Origin: Paenibacillus sp. SY21-1 | GTDB lineage: Bacteria; Bacillota; Bacilli; Paenibacillales; Paenibacillaceae | Assembly: GCF_005222705.1 (NCBI RefSeq) | Contig: NZ_STGF01000019.1 | Span: 1-64,000 of the forward strand | Direction: 5' to 3' | DNA: 64,000 bases | Part shown: one piece after another, positions 43,819 to 52,659 of the stretch | How the letters are laid out: each line of letters opens with the position of its first letter | How positions within the stretch are numbered: the first letter of the stretch is position 1 | Position numbers and translations under genes: made by a program | Notes under the pieces: generated by a model | What the model was told of the DNA's origin: nothing | The model's database searches: none | The model's input: the letters and a program-made list of their open reading frames with translations, nothing else

Positions 43819-43830
43819 TACCGTTTAGTA
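43819..43830. promoter_or_regulatory. Matching operator near the tetR-type gene
   Basis: TACCGTTTAGTA is the reverse complement of TACTAAACGGTA, 11 of 12 bases identical to the site at 43708-43719. It lies 20 bases before the regulator start and suggests autoregulation. Confidence 0.55.
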
Positions 43831-43849
43831 TAGTAGAGGAGGCCAAGAA

Positions 43850-44431
43850 ATGGTTCGGCTGCGTGGGTTTGATGAGGAAGAGGTGCTTCAGGCCGCGGTG
43901 CGCGTATTTTGGGAGAAGGGCTATGAGGCAACTTCATTAAACGATTTAACGTCGGCGATGGCGATTCAGCGGCCCAGTCTTTATTTGGCGTTTGGCGATA
44001 AAAAACAGCTGTTCGAAACCGCTTTGCGCAAGTACAATCAATGGCATGCCTCCAGCATTCGGAAGAAGCTCCAAAGCGGTTCTTCTGTCCGTGAAGCGCT
44101 TCATGCTTATTTTACAGCTTTAGTTGATGAAGAGTACGAAGGGAAAGGCAGCTTGGGGTGCTTTTGTGTGCATACCATGGTTGAGCTTGCGCCGCGGGAC
44201 GAAAAAATTAAAATTATTACGCGAGAACATCAGGCCTATCTCGCTGTACTGTTTCAGGAAGCGATCGAACGGGGAATTCAATCAGGCGAGCTCAAAAAGG
44301 GGACAGATGCCCAAGCCATTGGCCAAAGCTTGGTCGTTTCGTTAATTGGGATAACCGTTATGCTGAAGGCACGGCCTGAACGAACCTTTTTGGACCATGC
44401 GGTTTCTGTGGCGCTATCTTCTATTGGTTAA
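43850..44431 (+). CDS. TetR/AcrR-family transcriptional regulator
   Basis: 193 residues. The N-terminal DNA-binding domain reads VRVFWEKGYEATSLNDLTSAMAI followed by RPSLYLAFGDKKQLFETAL, the classic TetR signature, with the W-GY variant of the YcdC/ComR-like group. The C-terminal ligand domain contains SLGCFCVHTMVEL, a segment common in that group. GAGGAGG precedes the ATG. It is divergent from the MFS gene, which it probably controls through the paired sites at 43.71 and 43.82 kb. Confidence 0.92.
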   Translation: MVRLRGFDEEEVLQAAVRVFWEKGYEATSLNDLTSAMAIQRPSLYLAFGDKKQLFETALRKYNQWHASSIRKKLQSGSSVREALHAYFTALVDEEYEGKGSLGCFCVHTMVELAPRDEKIKIITREHQAYLAVLFQEAIERGIQSGELKKGTDAQAIGQSLVVSLIGITVMLKARPERTFLDHAVSVALSSIG

Positions 44432-44511
44432 AGCCGCCAAGAACAAGGGAAAGCGGGACGGTTGCTTCTGCTTGCTGTCCCCGGCTTCCTCCTCCTGCAA
44501 GGCTAATGAAT

Positions 44512-44540
44512 GCAGGCATACGTCAACGACGTATGCCTGC
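44512..44540. terminator. Hairpin between convergent genes
   Basis: GCAGGCATACGTC and GACGTATGCCTGC form a perfect 13-base stem with a 3-base loop in the gap between the tetR-type and GH2 genes. Neither strand has a long T-run, so terminator function is likely from position but not certain. Confidence 0.5.
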
Positions 44541-44545
44541 GCTTG

Positions 44546-47500
44546 CTATGTGCAGTATACCTCAAAAGCGAAATGCCCTGCTCGAACGCCTGCAGGCAAG
44601 CCATTGTACACGATTTTCACATATCTTCCGCTTGCGGCAAAATGGTCTATCCGTATCTGATCGGTTGACGTTTGTCCCGTTTGGTTAGCCGCTACGCTCC
44701 AGTCGACTCCGTCATTCGATACTTGAATGACATATAGAAAGTTGCCTTCCTGATGGAACTTCACCTTGGTCCCGATCACGCTTCGCGTTTCTCCAAGATC
44801 GACCTGCCACCAGTGGCCCGCCATTTCGTCCGCCGCCAGCCACTGCGTATGACCAATGCCGTCATTGCCTTTAAAAGCCGCATGCTCGCCATCCTTTACG
44901 CTATCGCTTGAAACCGGCTTTCCTATGCCAAGCTCGCGCCCCGCAATGGTCTTGGCGCTCCCCTCTGCGGCATGCGGCACTTTCCGTTGAAGCAGCTTGC
45001 GCAGCCCTTCCGGCTCTATCATTGTCTGCGGCGCAAACGCATCTCCGGCCATGTAAGCCATCAGGCTGGTTCGAAGCTGCGCCGCCGCAGGTCTGTCCGC
45101 CAAATCATCCTGAATGTTTATGCCGCAAATGAGCAGCTTGCCCTTGCCAACCCTGTACTCCGTCAGGTTCGTAAGCTTGCGGTTATGATAAAAGTTTGGA
45201 ATCACCTGCACGATGGGATGAAACGGCAGATCCTCCTGAACGACAAGCGATACGGAACGATCAAGCAAATCCTTCCATTGATATTCCGCATAACCGTTGG
45301 TCGGAAAGCCCCTAAGCGCAGGATGCTCGCGATCGACAGCAATGCCGCATGGATTTTCGGTTGCAAAATGCACTGGGCTCCAGAACACCGGATAAAACTT
45401 CCCTGGCGCGGCATGCTCAAGTTCACTGTCCGACGCAAGGAAAAGCACGCTCCGCCCCTCTGCAAGCTTGCGTTCCGTCTCCTCGTCCAGTTGGCTTGTC
45501 ACCCAAACATCCGTCTCCGTCTGCGCGGCTTGCCGCTCCTCTGCCGCCGCATACACCCAAATGGGCCACTCGCTGCGAAGGCCTGTATCGATTTCCTCCA
45601 GCACGACTGTCACTCTCTCGCTGTAAAGGGTTTGCTTTAGCGCATCCGATGTAAAAGAACCGATTGTTATACCGGCGCCGAAAGAGATCGGGCCTGCCTC
45701 CAGCATGCCTGTATCGAGAACCTGTCCTTCTGCATTGGCCAGGGTCCATCTGACGCGTAAAGCGGGCAGCTCGCTTGCGCCGAAATGCGAAATCGACGCT
45801 TCGGCAGCAAAGGTGTCCGCGCTCGTATAGATACGCTTCGGCATTTGCAGCAGCAGCACCGTAGGCGCGCAGAACTCGCGGAATTGTTCAGGCTCAATCA
45901 ACCCCTTGGATTCCCAGAACGCATTTAGAATTCCGACCGTTGCCGTGCTTTGGCCAGGGAAGTCATGCAGATCCAGCAACTGGAAGCCTCCAAGCTCCGG
46001 CGTACGCAGCGCGGCTTCAATCTCGTCGCGGTAAAGCTGCAGAGCCAGCATGCCTGAGCCATGGACAAACTTGCGGATATCGCCCAGCAAGCCATGCTTT
46101 TGCAAATTGGCCCTGATGGCTTCCAGATTAACCGGGCGCAGCGCTCCGCTGTAAGCAGCTATCTCCTCTACATCCGGATAGACGGTGTATTGGCCCACTT
46201 CATGGGTGACAACCGGAACCGGCCGTTTGGCCACCGCCTCCCTGAAGTCGAGCTGGGTAGCGTCGGACAGCTGCTCCGGAAAATACTGGCCGCGGGCGCC
46301 AACGCCGTCAACCGTCTGCGAGCAGAACAAGTCATCCTCCGAATCAAGCGGACGATCCCAATTCGTCGTGAGCGTATACAGACGTCGGTTATCAAACGCC
46401 TTTAGCTCCGCAACGATTGAACGAAGCAGACTGAAATCGCCGTTCAGCTCATTTCCGTTGCTGTAGATGCAAAAGGAAGGATGATTCCCGTATTCATTCA
46501 GTATCCGGCGCGCTTCTTCCGGGAGGTAGGTGTAATGCTCCGGATGGGTTCCGACTGGCATGTTCCACGTATCCATCCACATCGGGCTTTCGGCTTGTAC
46601 ATAGACGCCTAATTGATCGGCTGCCTCAAAGGCCGCCTTAGGAGGACACCAGGAATGAAAGCGGATATGATTCAAGCCGTACGACTGCGAAATCCGGTAC
46701 AAATCAAGCCATGCGTCAAGCTCCATCGGAGGATGGCCTGTCAGCGGGAATATGCAGCATTCCAACGTTCCTCTCAAAAAGGTCGGTCTTCCGTTGATTT
46801 CAAGAACCCTTCCGTTGCTCTGAAAACGACGCAAACCAAAAGTCAATGTTTCCGTTGTCTCTACCGGCTCGCTCCCGAGTATCGTTCGGTTTTCCAGCCG
46901 CATCTCGTATACGTTTGGAGTAAATTCATCCCATAGCTGCGCGCCTTCCCCCATCTCATAGCTCCATTCAAAGGATTCCGACGAGAAGGCGGCAACCTGC
47001 AAGCTGCAAGACATGGCCGGCGCCTCATGCGGAACTTGTCCATGCCGGATACGGGCAGACAGCTTGATCTCGGCATGCGCCTTGGTCGCCGACGCATTAT
47101 GATAAGTGCCTTTTACGTTCACCTTCCGCTGCTCGGGGTCGGGGAAAAGCTGAAGATCGCTAATCCTGATTTGCTCCGCAGCCTGAAGCTCGATGCGCCC
47201 GATAATCCCGTTCCAAATCGTTTGCGTTTCTTCCGTATACGCGCTGGGATGGCTGCCCAGGTTCTGTATATCGCGGTTATCGATACGAATGGTAATACGA
47301 TTGCTTGCTCCTGTTTGAATGAACGACGTGACATCATACGTGTGGGGAACGGACAGGCTGTCCTGGCAGCCCGCAAGCTTGCCGTTCACCCATAGCGTAG
47401 ATTGAAACATGACGCGCTCCAAAAAGATTTCAAGCCGCTTGCCCGCCCATTCGGCCGATACGTCCGTCTCGTATTCATACCAAGCCGCTCCTATATAGGA

Positions 47501-47734
47501 ATGACGTTGACGCAGGGAGCGAACCGACTCACGATCCATCTCCCCGTTCCATACCACCGCTTCTCCCACGCCATTCAGCGTCAAAGTGCCCGGGAGCGCT
47601 ACAGCGCCTTGCTGCGCGTCATTCAGCGTCTGATGCCAAAGCTTGGCCTCGCCAATATCATTGGGGTCCAAAGCGTATCGCCATTGGCCGTCCAAATTAA
47701 GTTTTGTAGTATAATGCTGCTGCGTCTGTTCCAT
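44546..47734 (-). CDS. GH2-family glycoside hydrolase with C-terminal discoidin-like domain
   Basis: 1062 residues. Order: GH2 sugar-binding jelly roll (about 15-190, with AAWYEYETDVSAEW), Ig-like domain (about 190-305), TIM barrel (about 305-620), further beta domains, and an F5/8-type C module at about 930-1062 (WWQVDLGETRSVIGTKVKF, YVIQVSNDGVDW). Catalytic acid/base Glu is in YSNGNELNG (about E429) and the nucleophile in VTHEVGQY (about E512). No signal peptide is seen, so it may act on imported oligosaccharides. It could be a beta-galactosidase, glucuronidase or arabinopyranosidase-like enzyme. AAGGAG precedes the ATG. An AraC regulator is divergent. Confidence 0.88.
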   Translation of the reverse strand: MEQTQQHYTTKLNLDGQWRYALDPNDIGEAKLWHQTLNDAQQGAVALPGTLTLNGVGEAVVWNGEMDRESVRSLRQRHSYIGAAWYEYETDVSAEWAGKRLEIFLERVMFQSTLWVNGKLAGCQDSLSVPHTYDVTSFIQTGASNRITIRIDNRDIQNLGSHPSAYTEETQTIWNGIIGRIELQAAEQIRISDLQLFPDPEQRKVNVKGTYHNASATKAHAEIKLSARIRHGQVPHEAPAMSCSLQVAAFSSESFEWSYEMGEGAQLWDEFTPNVYEMRLENRTILGSEPVETTETLTFGLRRFQSNGRVLEINGRPTFLRGTLECCIFPLTGHPPMELDAWLDLYRISQSYGLNHIRFHSWCPPKAAFEAADQLGVYVQAESPMWMDTWNMPVGTHPEHYTYLPEEARRILNEYGNHPSFCIYSNGNELNGDFSLLRSIVAELKAFDNRRLYTLTTNWDRPLDSEDDLFCSQTVDGVGARGQYFPEQLSDATQLDFREAVAKRPVPVVTHEVGQYTVYPDVEEIAAYSGALRPVNLEAIRANLQKHGLLGDIRKFVHGSGMLALQLYRDEIEAALRTPELGGFQLLDLHDFPGQSTATVGILNAFWESKGLIEPEQFREFCAPTVLLLQMPKRIYTSADTFAAEASISHFGASELPALRVRWTLANAEGQVLDTGMLEAGPISFGAGITIGSFTSDALKQTLYSERVTVVLEEIDTGLRSEWPIWVYAAAEERQAAQTETDVWVTSQLDEETERKLAEGRSVLFLASDSELEHAAPGKFYPVFWSPVHFATENPCGIAVDREHPALRGFPTNGYAEYQWKDLLDRSVSLVVQEDLPFHPIVQVIPNFYHNRKLTNLTEYRVGKGKLLICGINIQDDLADRPAAAQLRTSLMAYMAGDAFAPQTMIEPEGLRKLLQRKVPHAAEGSAKTIAGRELGIGKPVSSDSVKDGEHAAFKGNDGIGHTQWLAADEMAGHWWQVDLGETRSVIGTKVKFHQEGNFLYVIQVSNDGVDWSVAANQTGQTSTDQIRIDHFAASGRYVKIVYNGLPAGVRAGHFAFEVYCT

Positions 47735-47839
47735 GCGGTCAACTCCTTATTATAAATCAGCGATACCGGTAAGCGGTTTCACATTGTAAAAGGCTCGTAT
47801 TTTATTGTAAAATAGAGCAGTAACGAAAGGAATGATAAT

Positions 47840-48694
47840 ATGGCTGAATACCCTGATTATCCTGCTATGTATCACCATAACCTTCAATATACGCATCCGC
47901 CTGGAATTCTTATTTCGGATCACTATGTTCAGCCCTACGGCTACACCTGCTATCGACCCGATGGAACGAAGGATTGGCTGATTATGTATACTCTATCAGG
48001 TAGAGGAACGATAAACAATGGCGGCAAAGGCTATCTGACATGCGAAGCGGGAACGCTGACCCTTGTATCTCCCGGGACGATTCAGGACTATTTTACCGAG
48101 GAGGAACAGACATGGGAGAAGCTATGGGCGCACTTCATGCCCCGTTTGACTTGGATGGATTGGCTTCCCTCAAGCAATACGGACGGTCCCTTGTTTCACC
48201 TCCCTATCGAGGATGAGAAGTCTCGCCATGCATTGGAATCGGCCTTTCGCAGAGTGCTTTCCTACAGACTTGATGGCCATGGCCTGCTCCGTGACGAGTT
48301 GACTTTAAATGCGCTTGAAGAAATAATTCTGCTGGTGGCCAGCCAAAGTCATCAGAAGGAGCTTGACCCGCGGGTCAAGGAAGTTCTCGATATTCTGTCC
48401 GAGCATTATACGGAAGATTATTTGGTCGAGGACCTTGCGAGCAAGGTGTGCTTGTCCCCATCCCGGCTCTCCCATCTGTTCAAGGAGCAGGTTGGAGACT
48501 CCATTATCGAAACGCTGATGAAATACCGACTCAAGCAGGCCGAGAAGCTGCTGCAATATACGTTGCGTCCGATTACCGAAATCGCTTTAGGCGTAGGCTT
48601 TAATTCGCCCGACTATTTCTCCCGGCAATTCGCCAGCTATTACGGCATCAATCCTTCACAATACCGCAAGCAGCATCGAAACAACGTTCGTTAA
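47840..48694 (+). CDS. AraC-family regulator, cupin sensor
   Basis: 284 residues: an N-terminal AraC-type cupin (GYTCYRPDGTKDWLIMYTLSGRG, then LTLVSPGTIQDYF) and a C-terminal double helix-turn-helix (VEDLASKVCLSPSRLSHLFKEQ; ITEIALGVGFNSPDYFSRQF). This layout is typical of regulators that sense a sugar and activate adjacent glycan-use genes. It is divergent from the GH2 gene with only about 105 bases between, so it probably controls GH2 and perhaps the ABC genes. AAAGGA lies before the ATG. Confidence 0.92.
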   Translation: MAEYPDYPAMYHHNLQYTHPPGILISDHYVQPYGYTCYRPDGTKDWLIMYTLSGRGTINNGGKGYLTCEAGTLTLVSPGTIQDYFTEEEQTWEKLWAHFMPRLTWMDWLPSSNTDGPLFHLPIEDEKSRHALESAFRRVLSYRLDGHGLLRDELTLNALEEIILLVASQSHQKELDPRVKEVLDILSEHYTEDYLVEDLASKVCLSPSRLSHLFKEQVGDSIIETLMKYRLKQAEKLLQYTLRPITEIALGVGFNSPDYFSRQFASYYGINPSQYRKQHRNNVR

Positions 48695-48824
48695 GCAGCG
48701 ATGCGCGCGCTGGCAGCCTGTGCCGATGACGCTCCGTTAATCAAGCGAAAGGCTCGTCAAGGCGAAGACTGCATCTTCCTATTTCGCACCTTCGCCTCTG
48801 CTTGTTCCTCTCTTGCGATTGATG

Positions 48825-48859
48825 AAAAAGGCGCCGCCGGATCGGATTCCGGCGGCGCC
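48825..48859 (-). terminator. Rho-independent terminator of the sugar ABC operon
   Basis: On the minus strand GGCGCCGCCGG pairs with CCGGCGGCGCC around a 7-base loop, followed by TTTTT. It lies 16 bases after the solute-binding protein stop. Confidence 0.9.
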
Positions 48860-48874
48860 TTGCGTAACTTCCTC

Positions 48875-50458
48875 TTATTCTCCCAGCTGCGTTTTCAGCG
48901 CATCAAGCTGCTTCTGCAGCTCGGCCAATACCTTCTCGTAGCCCGCTTGCTTCAGCTTCTCGCGGAATTGCTCCACAGCTTTCACCGGGTCATCCACTTT
49001 GCCTAGCGTGATGGCAGGTCCAAGCTCGCCGGTCACTTGCGTAATAGCCGTCAGCTCAGCTTCAACTGGCGTCTTATCAAATACAAATTTGCCATACGCG
49101 TAAGGCTTTTTGATCTGATCGTATTCTGCATACAAGGTTTCGCCCAGCTTATCCCAAGACATGTCGCTTGGAATTTCAAATTTGTCAACCCGCCCGCCCC
49201 AGAAGTCGGAGTAGAAGCTATGCTTTGCTTCATCATAGCCAGCAGGAGTCGCACGTTTGCCATCCTTGATTTCATATTGAACGCCTTCGATTCCATAGTT
49301 GATCAAATGGTAGATTTCTTCATTGTTTCTGATTAAATCATAAGCCATCAGCGCCCGCTCCGGATTTTTGCTGTGCGCGCCTACGGATGTACCGCCATGC
49401 GTAATCGATGTTTCCATCAAGTTGGTGCCGCGAGTACGGGCAAACGGGAACATTTGCAGCTCTGAGCCAGGCTGCTCTTTGTCCATCTGCACGCGAAGCC
49501 CGGAGAACGTTTGCGTATGATGCTGGTCAAGTCCTGTCAATCCGGCTTTCAGAGCGGTGCGAATATCGTTTTTGTTATTCAGGGCGTCTTCGCGCCAGAA
49601 GCCTTTATCCGACCATCTCTTCATCATTTCCGCATACTTCACGAATACATCGTCGAAGATCGGGCTGACGACTGTGTACTTTTCCTCCCACGACTTGGCC
49701 GCAAACGTCGGCATGAATCCGGTAGACATCGGCAGCTCCAAGTTATCCGTGTAAGATTGAACGAATCCAAAGAACGTGTTCGTGCCGGAAGGAGCATCCC
49801 AAGGAATCATATCCGGTTTATTATCCTTAATGTATTGAAGATAGGATTCAATACCCTCCCAATCCTTGATCGGCTCCGTAAGGCCAGCTTCCTGCGCCAA
49901 GTCGCCGCGATAGAAGAAGCCGTGGTTTACCCATTGCGTATAATCATTTTCGGGAATCATCACGATATTGCCATTATATTTGGCTTGCTCCCAATCCTCC
50001 TCTGGAATGGATGCGTAGGTTTCCGGCGCATACTTCGGCAGCAGCTCGTCCAGATTCATAAAGGCTCCGCGTTGAGCGTTCGCCCAAGTATCCAGCCAAT
50101 CGGTACCGATCGTGATCAGGTCGTGCGGCTCTCCCGATGCCAGAGCAAGGTTGTATTTCGTTTGCCAGTCAGCCCACTCGATCCATTTCCATTCGAGCTC
50201 TGCGTTAATCTTCTCTTTCATAATCACGTTTGCTTTTGCAAGCGCATCTTCAAACTGTCCGTTTTTGGGCTTATCGCCAAGAATAAGGTAGCTGATCTTT
50301 ACAAACTTGGACGTGTCGATTTCCGAATTGCTTGAAGTATCCGTGTTACCGTTCCCGTTTGCGGGAGCATTGCCGCCATCTTTGTTCCCGCTGCAAGCCG
50401 TCAGTGTGAGCATGGTCGACAGAAGCACCAGCATTGAAGCCTTTTTCCATTTATACAT
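48875..50458 (-). CDS. Sugar ABC transporter solute-binding lipoprotein
   Basis: 527 residues. Lipobox LTACSGN with a lipidated Cys near residue 22, then a Gly/Asn-rich linker and a family-1 (LplA/YtcQ-like) binding domain. Landmarks: ALASGEPHDLITIGTDWLDTWANAQRGAFMNLDELLPKY and the closing segment with ERALMAYDLIRNNEEIYHLINYGIEG. It captures an oligosaccharide for the two permeases encoded just upstream. AGGGGAGGA precedes the ATG. No ATPase gene is present; a shared MsmX-type ATPase would power it. Confidence 0.92.
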   Translation of the reverse strand: MYKWKKASMLVLLSTMLTLTACSGNKDGGNAPANGNGNTDTSSNSEIDTSKFVKISYLILGDKPKNGQFEDALAKANVIMKEKINAELEWKWIEWADWQTKYNLALASGEPHDLITIGTDWLDTWANAQRGAFMNLDELLPKYAPETYASIPEEDWEQAKYNGNIVMIPENDYTQWVNHGFFYRGDLAQEAGLTEPIKDWEGIESYLQYIKDNKPDMIPWDAPSGTNTFFGFVQSYTDNLELPMSTGFMPTFAAKSWEEKYTVVSPIFDDVFVKYAEMMKRWSDKGFWREDALNNKNDIRTALKAGLTGLDQHHTQTFSGLRVQMDKEQPGSELQMFPFARTRGTNLMETSITHGGTSVGAHSKNPERALMAYDLIRNNEEIYHLINYGIEGVQYEIKDGKRATPAGYDEAKHSFYSDFWGGRVDKFEIPSDMSWDKLGETLYAEYDQIKKPYAYGKFVFDKTPVEAELTAITQVTGELGPAITLGKVDDPVKAVEQFREKLKQAGYEKVLAELQKQLDALKTQLGE

Positions 50459-50557
50459 TGTGAAATCCTCCCCTTGGTATTTTCTTCGGCGCTCCTCTTT
50501 CGAGAAGTCGTCATTTTATATGTGCAGGGGTCAATGACCCTCCTCACATTCCATTCA

Positions 50558-51469
50558 TCAGCCTTTTACCGCGCCTACCGTGATGCCTTTAACGAAGTAC
50601 CGCTGCACGAACGGAAAGAACATAATGACCGGCCCAGTCGCAACAATGGCGGTGGCCATCTTCATCGACTCCAGCGGCACGTCCCGCAGTTGAACGTTCG
50701 AGGATGCGGCTGAGTTTCTTATGAAATCGGCGCTCGTAATAACGTTGTACAAAAACAGCTGAAGCGGCCGGTAGTCCATATCCGGAGACAAGAACAACAT
50801 CGAGTTATACCATTCATTCCAGTAGCCAAGAGCAATGAACAAGCCGATTGTAGCGAGAGCCGGCGTGGTCATGGGCAGAATCAGCTTGATAAAGATCGTA
50901 AAGTCTCCCGCACCGTCGATCTTGGCGGATTCCGTAATCGCATGCGGAATGGAGCGGACGAAGCTTTTCATCATAATGATGAGGAACGGGCTCAGCAGGC
51001 CGGGCAATAGTACGGCCAAGTAGTTGTCCTTTAAGCTCAAATACTGCGTCATCAACAGATAGAATGGCACAAGACCGCCAGAGAACAGCGTCGTAAAGTA
51101 GATAAAGAATGAAATACGGTTGCGATATTGAAAGTCGGGTCTTTGAAGCGCATATCCCGTCATCGCGACGAGGAACAAGCCCGCAGCGGTCCCTACGACG
51201 GTAATGCCGATCGTTACCAGATAAGAGCCGATGATCAGATCGGGATTCTCAAAAACGATTTTGTAGGCAAAGGTGCTAAATTCCTTGGGTATGAAATTAA
51301 AGCCGGATACCTTGATTGACGCTTCCGATGTGAACGATGTACCCAATACGAGCAAGAAGGGAAGCAAGCATACAAGCGAAAAGCCGCCGATAAACGCATA
51401 CCCTGAAAGTTTGACGACGATGCCGCTGACATCCGTCCGAATACTTCGGGAATCTCTGTTTTGATCCAA
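50558..51469 (-). CDS. Sugar ABC transporter permease (YtcP/LplC type)
   Basis: 303 residues, six transmembrane helices, carbohydrate-uptake permease subfamily 2. The EAA loop is present as ESAKIDGAGDFTIFIKLILPMTTPALATIG. It ends with PFVQRYFVKGITVGAVKG, the conserved C-terminus of this group. The start is TTG at 51469, with TAGGAGG upstream that overlaps the stop of the preceding permease gene region. It forms the channel with the LplB-like permease. Confidence 0.93.
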   Translation of the reverse strand: MDQNRDSRSIRTDVSGIVVKLSGYAFIGGFSLVCLLPFLLVLGTSFTSEASIKVSGFNFIPKEFSTFAYKIVFENPDLIIGSYLVTIGITVVGTAAGLFLVAMTGYALQRPDFQYRNRISFFIYFTTLFSGGLVPFYLLMTQYLSLKDNYLAVLLPGLLSPFLIIMMKSFVRSIPHAITESAKIDGAGDFTIFIKLILPMTTPALATIGLFIALGYWNEWYNSMLFLSPDMDYRPLQLFLYNVITSADFIRNSAASSNVQLRDVPLESMKMATAIVATGPVIMFFPFVQRYFVKGITVGAVKG

Positions 51470-51481
51470 TGTCGTCGCCTC

Positions 51482-52468
51482 CTAGAAGAGTGAATTTTCG
51501 GGTGAGAATTTTTTGACGAGCCAGTTTGCCGTAAGGACGACCACGAAGCCAAACAGCGATTGATACAAGCTGACAGCGCTTCCAATCGAGAAGTTGAAGT
51601 TCGTCATTAATGCGCGGAAGACGTACGTCTCGATAATGTCCGTCGTTGCATAGAGCGCAGTGTTATTGGCGCCGATCAGATTATAGAACAATCCGAAGTT
51701 GCCTCTCAGGATGCCGCCGAGCGAGAAAAGCAGCAGGATAATGAAAGTCGGCTTGAGCCAAGGCAGCACGATATACAGGATGCGCTGGAAGGCGTTCGCA
51801 CCGTCAATTTCCGAAGCCTCGATGATTTCATTGTCAAGACCCATGATGGCGGCGAAGTAAATAATGGAGCCATAGCCTGTCGTCTGCCACAAATAGGTCA
51901 GTACGATAATGAACGGCCAGATCGTTGAATCGGAGTAGGTTTTCACCTTTTCCATGCCCAGCGATGTCAGGATATTGTTGAGTAATCCGTAATCGTAGCT
52001 GAGGATATTGTAAGCGATCAAACCGATCAATACTGCCGAGATAAAATGCGGGAGGAACATCAGCGCTTGCGCCATTTTCTTGAACCATTTCCTCCGAATT
52101 TCGTTCAGGAATACGGCAACCACAATTTGCAAAACGTTGCCGATCAGAATAAACGCCAGATTGTAAGCGATCGTATTAAAGGTCAGCCTCCACAGGTCTC
52201 CCGTCATGACCAGAAACTTGAAATTGTCGAAGCCTACAAACGGACTTTTAAAAATCCCGTCCGTGTAGTTGTACTTGATAAAGGCCAAATACAGACCCGG
52301 CATCGGCAAATAGGCCAGCACGAGAAAAAATAAAATGGCGGGAATGCACATTAACAGAAGCGAACGGTTCTGAGCGAGCTTGCGTAGCCACGAGGTGTAG
52401 TTTGCATCAGGTCGTCGTTTCTTGCCACTTGCGCCGATGGATGAATGTATAGAATCTGCTTTGCTCAT
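51482..52468 (-). CDS. Sugar ABC transporter permease (LplB type)
   Basis: 328 residues with about six transmembrane helices; a long N-terminal cytoplasmic tail (MSKADSIHSSIGASGKKRR) precedes the first. The EAA loop reads EASEIDGANAFQRILYIVLPWLKPTFII. The LplB hallmark FLVLAYLPMPGLYLAFIKYNY follows helix 1. It is first in the LplB-YtcP-binding protein operon; the large GH30 gene lies upstream with its own terminator between. TGGAGGG precedes the ATG. Confidence 0.93.
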   Translation of the reverse strand: MSKADSIHSSIGASGKKRRPDANYTSWLRKLAQNRSLLLMCIPAILFFLVLAYLPMPGLYLAFIKYNYTDGIFKSPFVGFDNFKFLVMTGDLWRLTFNTIAYNLAFILIGNVLQIVVAVFLNEIRRKWFKKMAQALMFLPHFISAVLIGLIAYNILSYDYGLLNNILTSLGMEKVKTYSDSTIWPFIIVLTYLWQTTGYGSIIYFAAIMGLDNEIIEASEIDGANAFQRILYIVLPWLKPTFIILLLFSLGGILRGNFGLFYNLIGANNTALYATTDIIETYVFRALMTNFNFSIGSAVSLYQSLFGFVVVLTANWLVKKFSPENSLF

Positions 52469-52593
52469 GTTTGCCCTCCATATCGTTACCTTGATACATC
52501 CATAGTATCAATTTCAGGTCGGTTTTTCTTGCGGAATCTTGCTAAAGACCCATACGATTCTGCTATTTTGTTACCGTTTACATTATTCGAGAA

Positions 52594-52624
52594 AAACGGG
52601 GAGCCGCTGTTGGCTCCCCGTTTC
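52594..52624 (-). terminator. Terminator after the GH30 gene
   Basis: AAACGGGGAGCC and GGCTCCCCGTTT form a perfect 12-base stem; the minus strand continues with TT and the plus strand with TCC, so it mainly ends the minus-strand GH30 transcript and insulates the ABC operon. Confidence 0.82.
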
Positions 52625-52659
52625 CTTCTGGCACAATTCTGTTGAAGGCTCGCTTGTAA

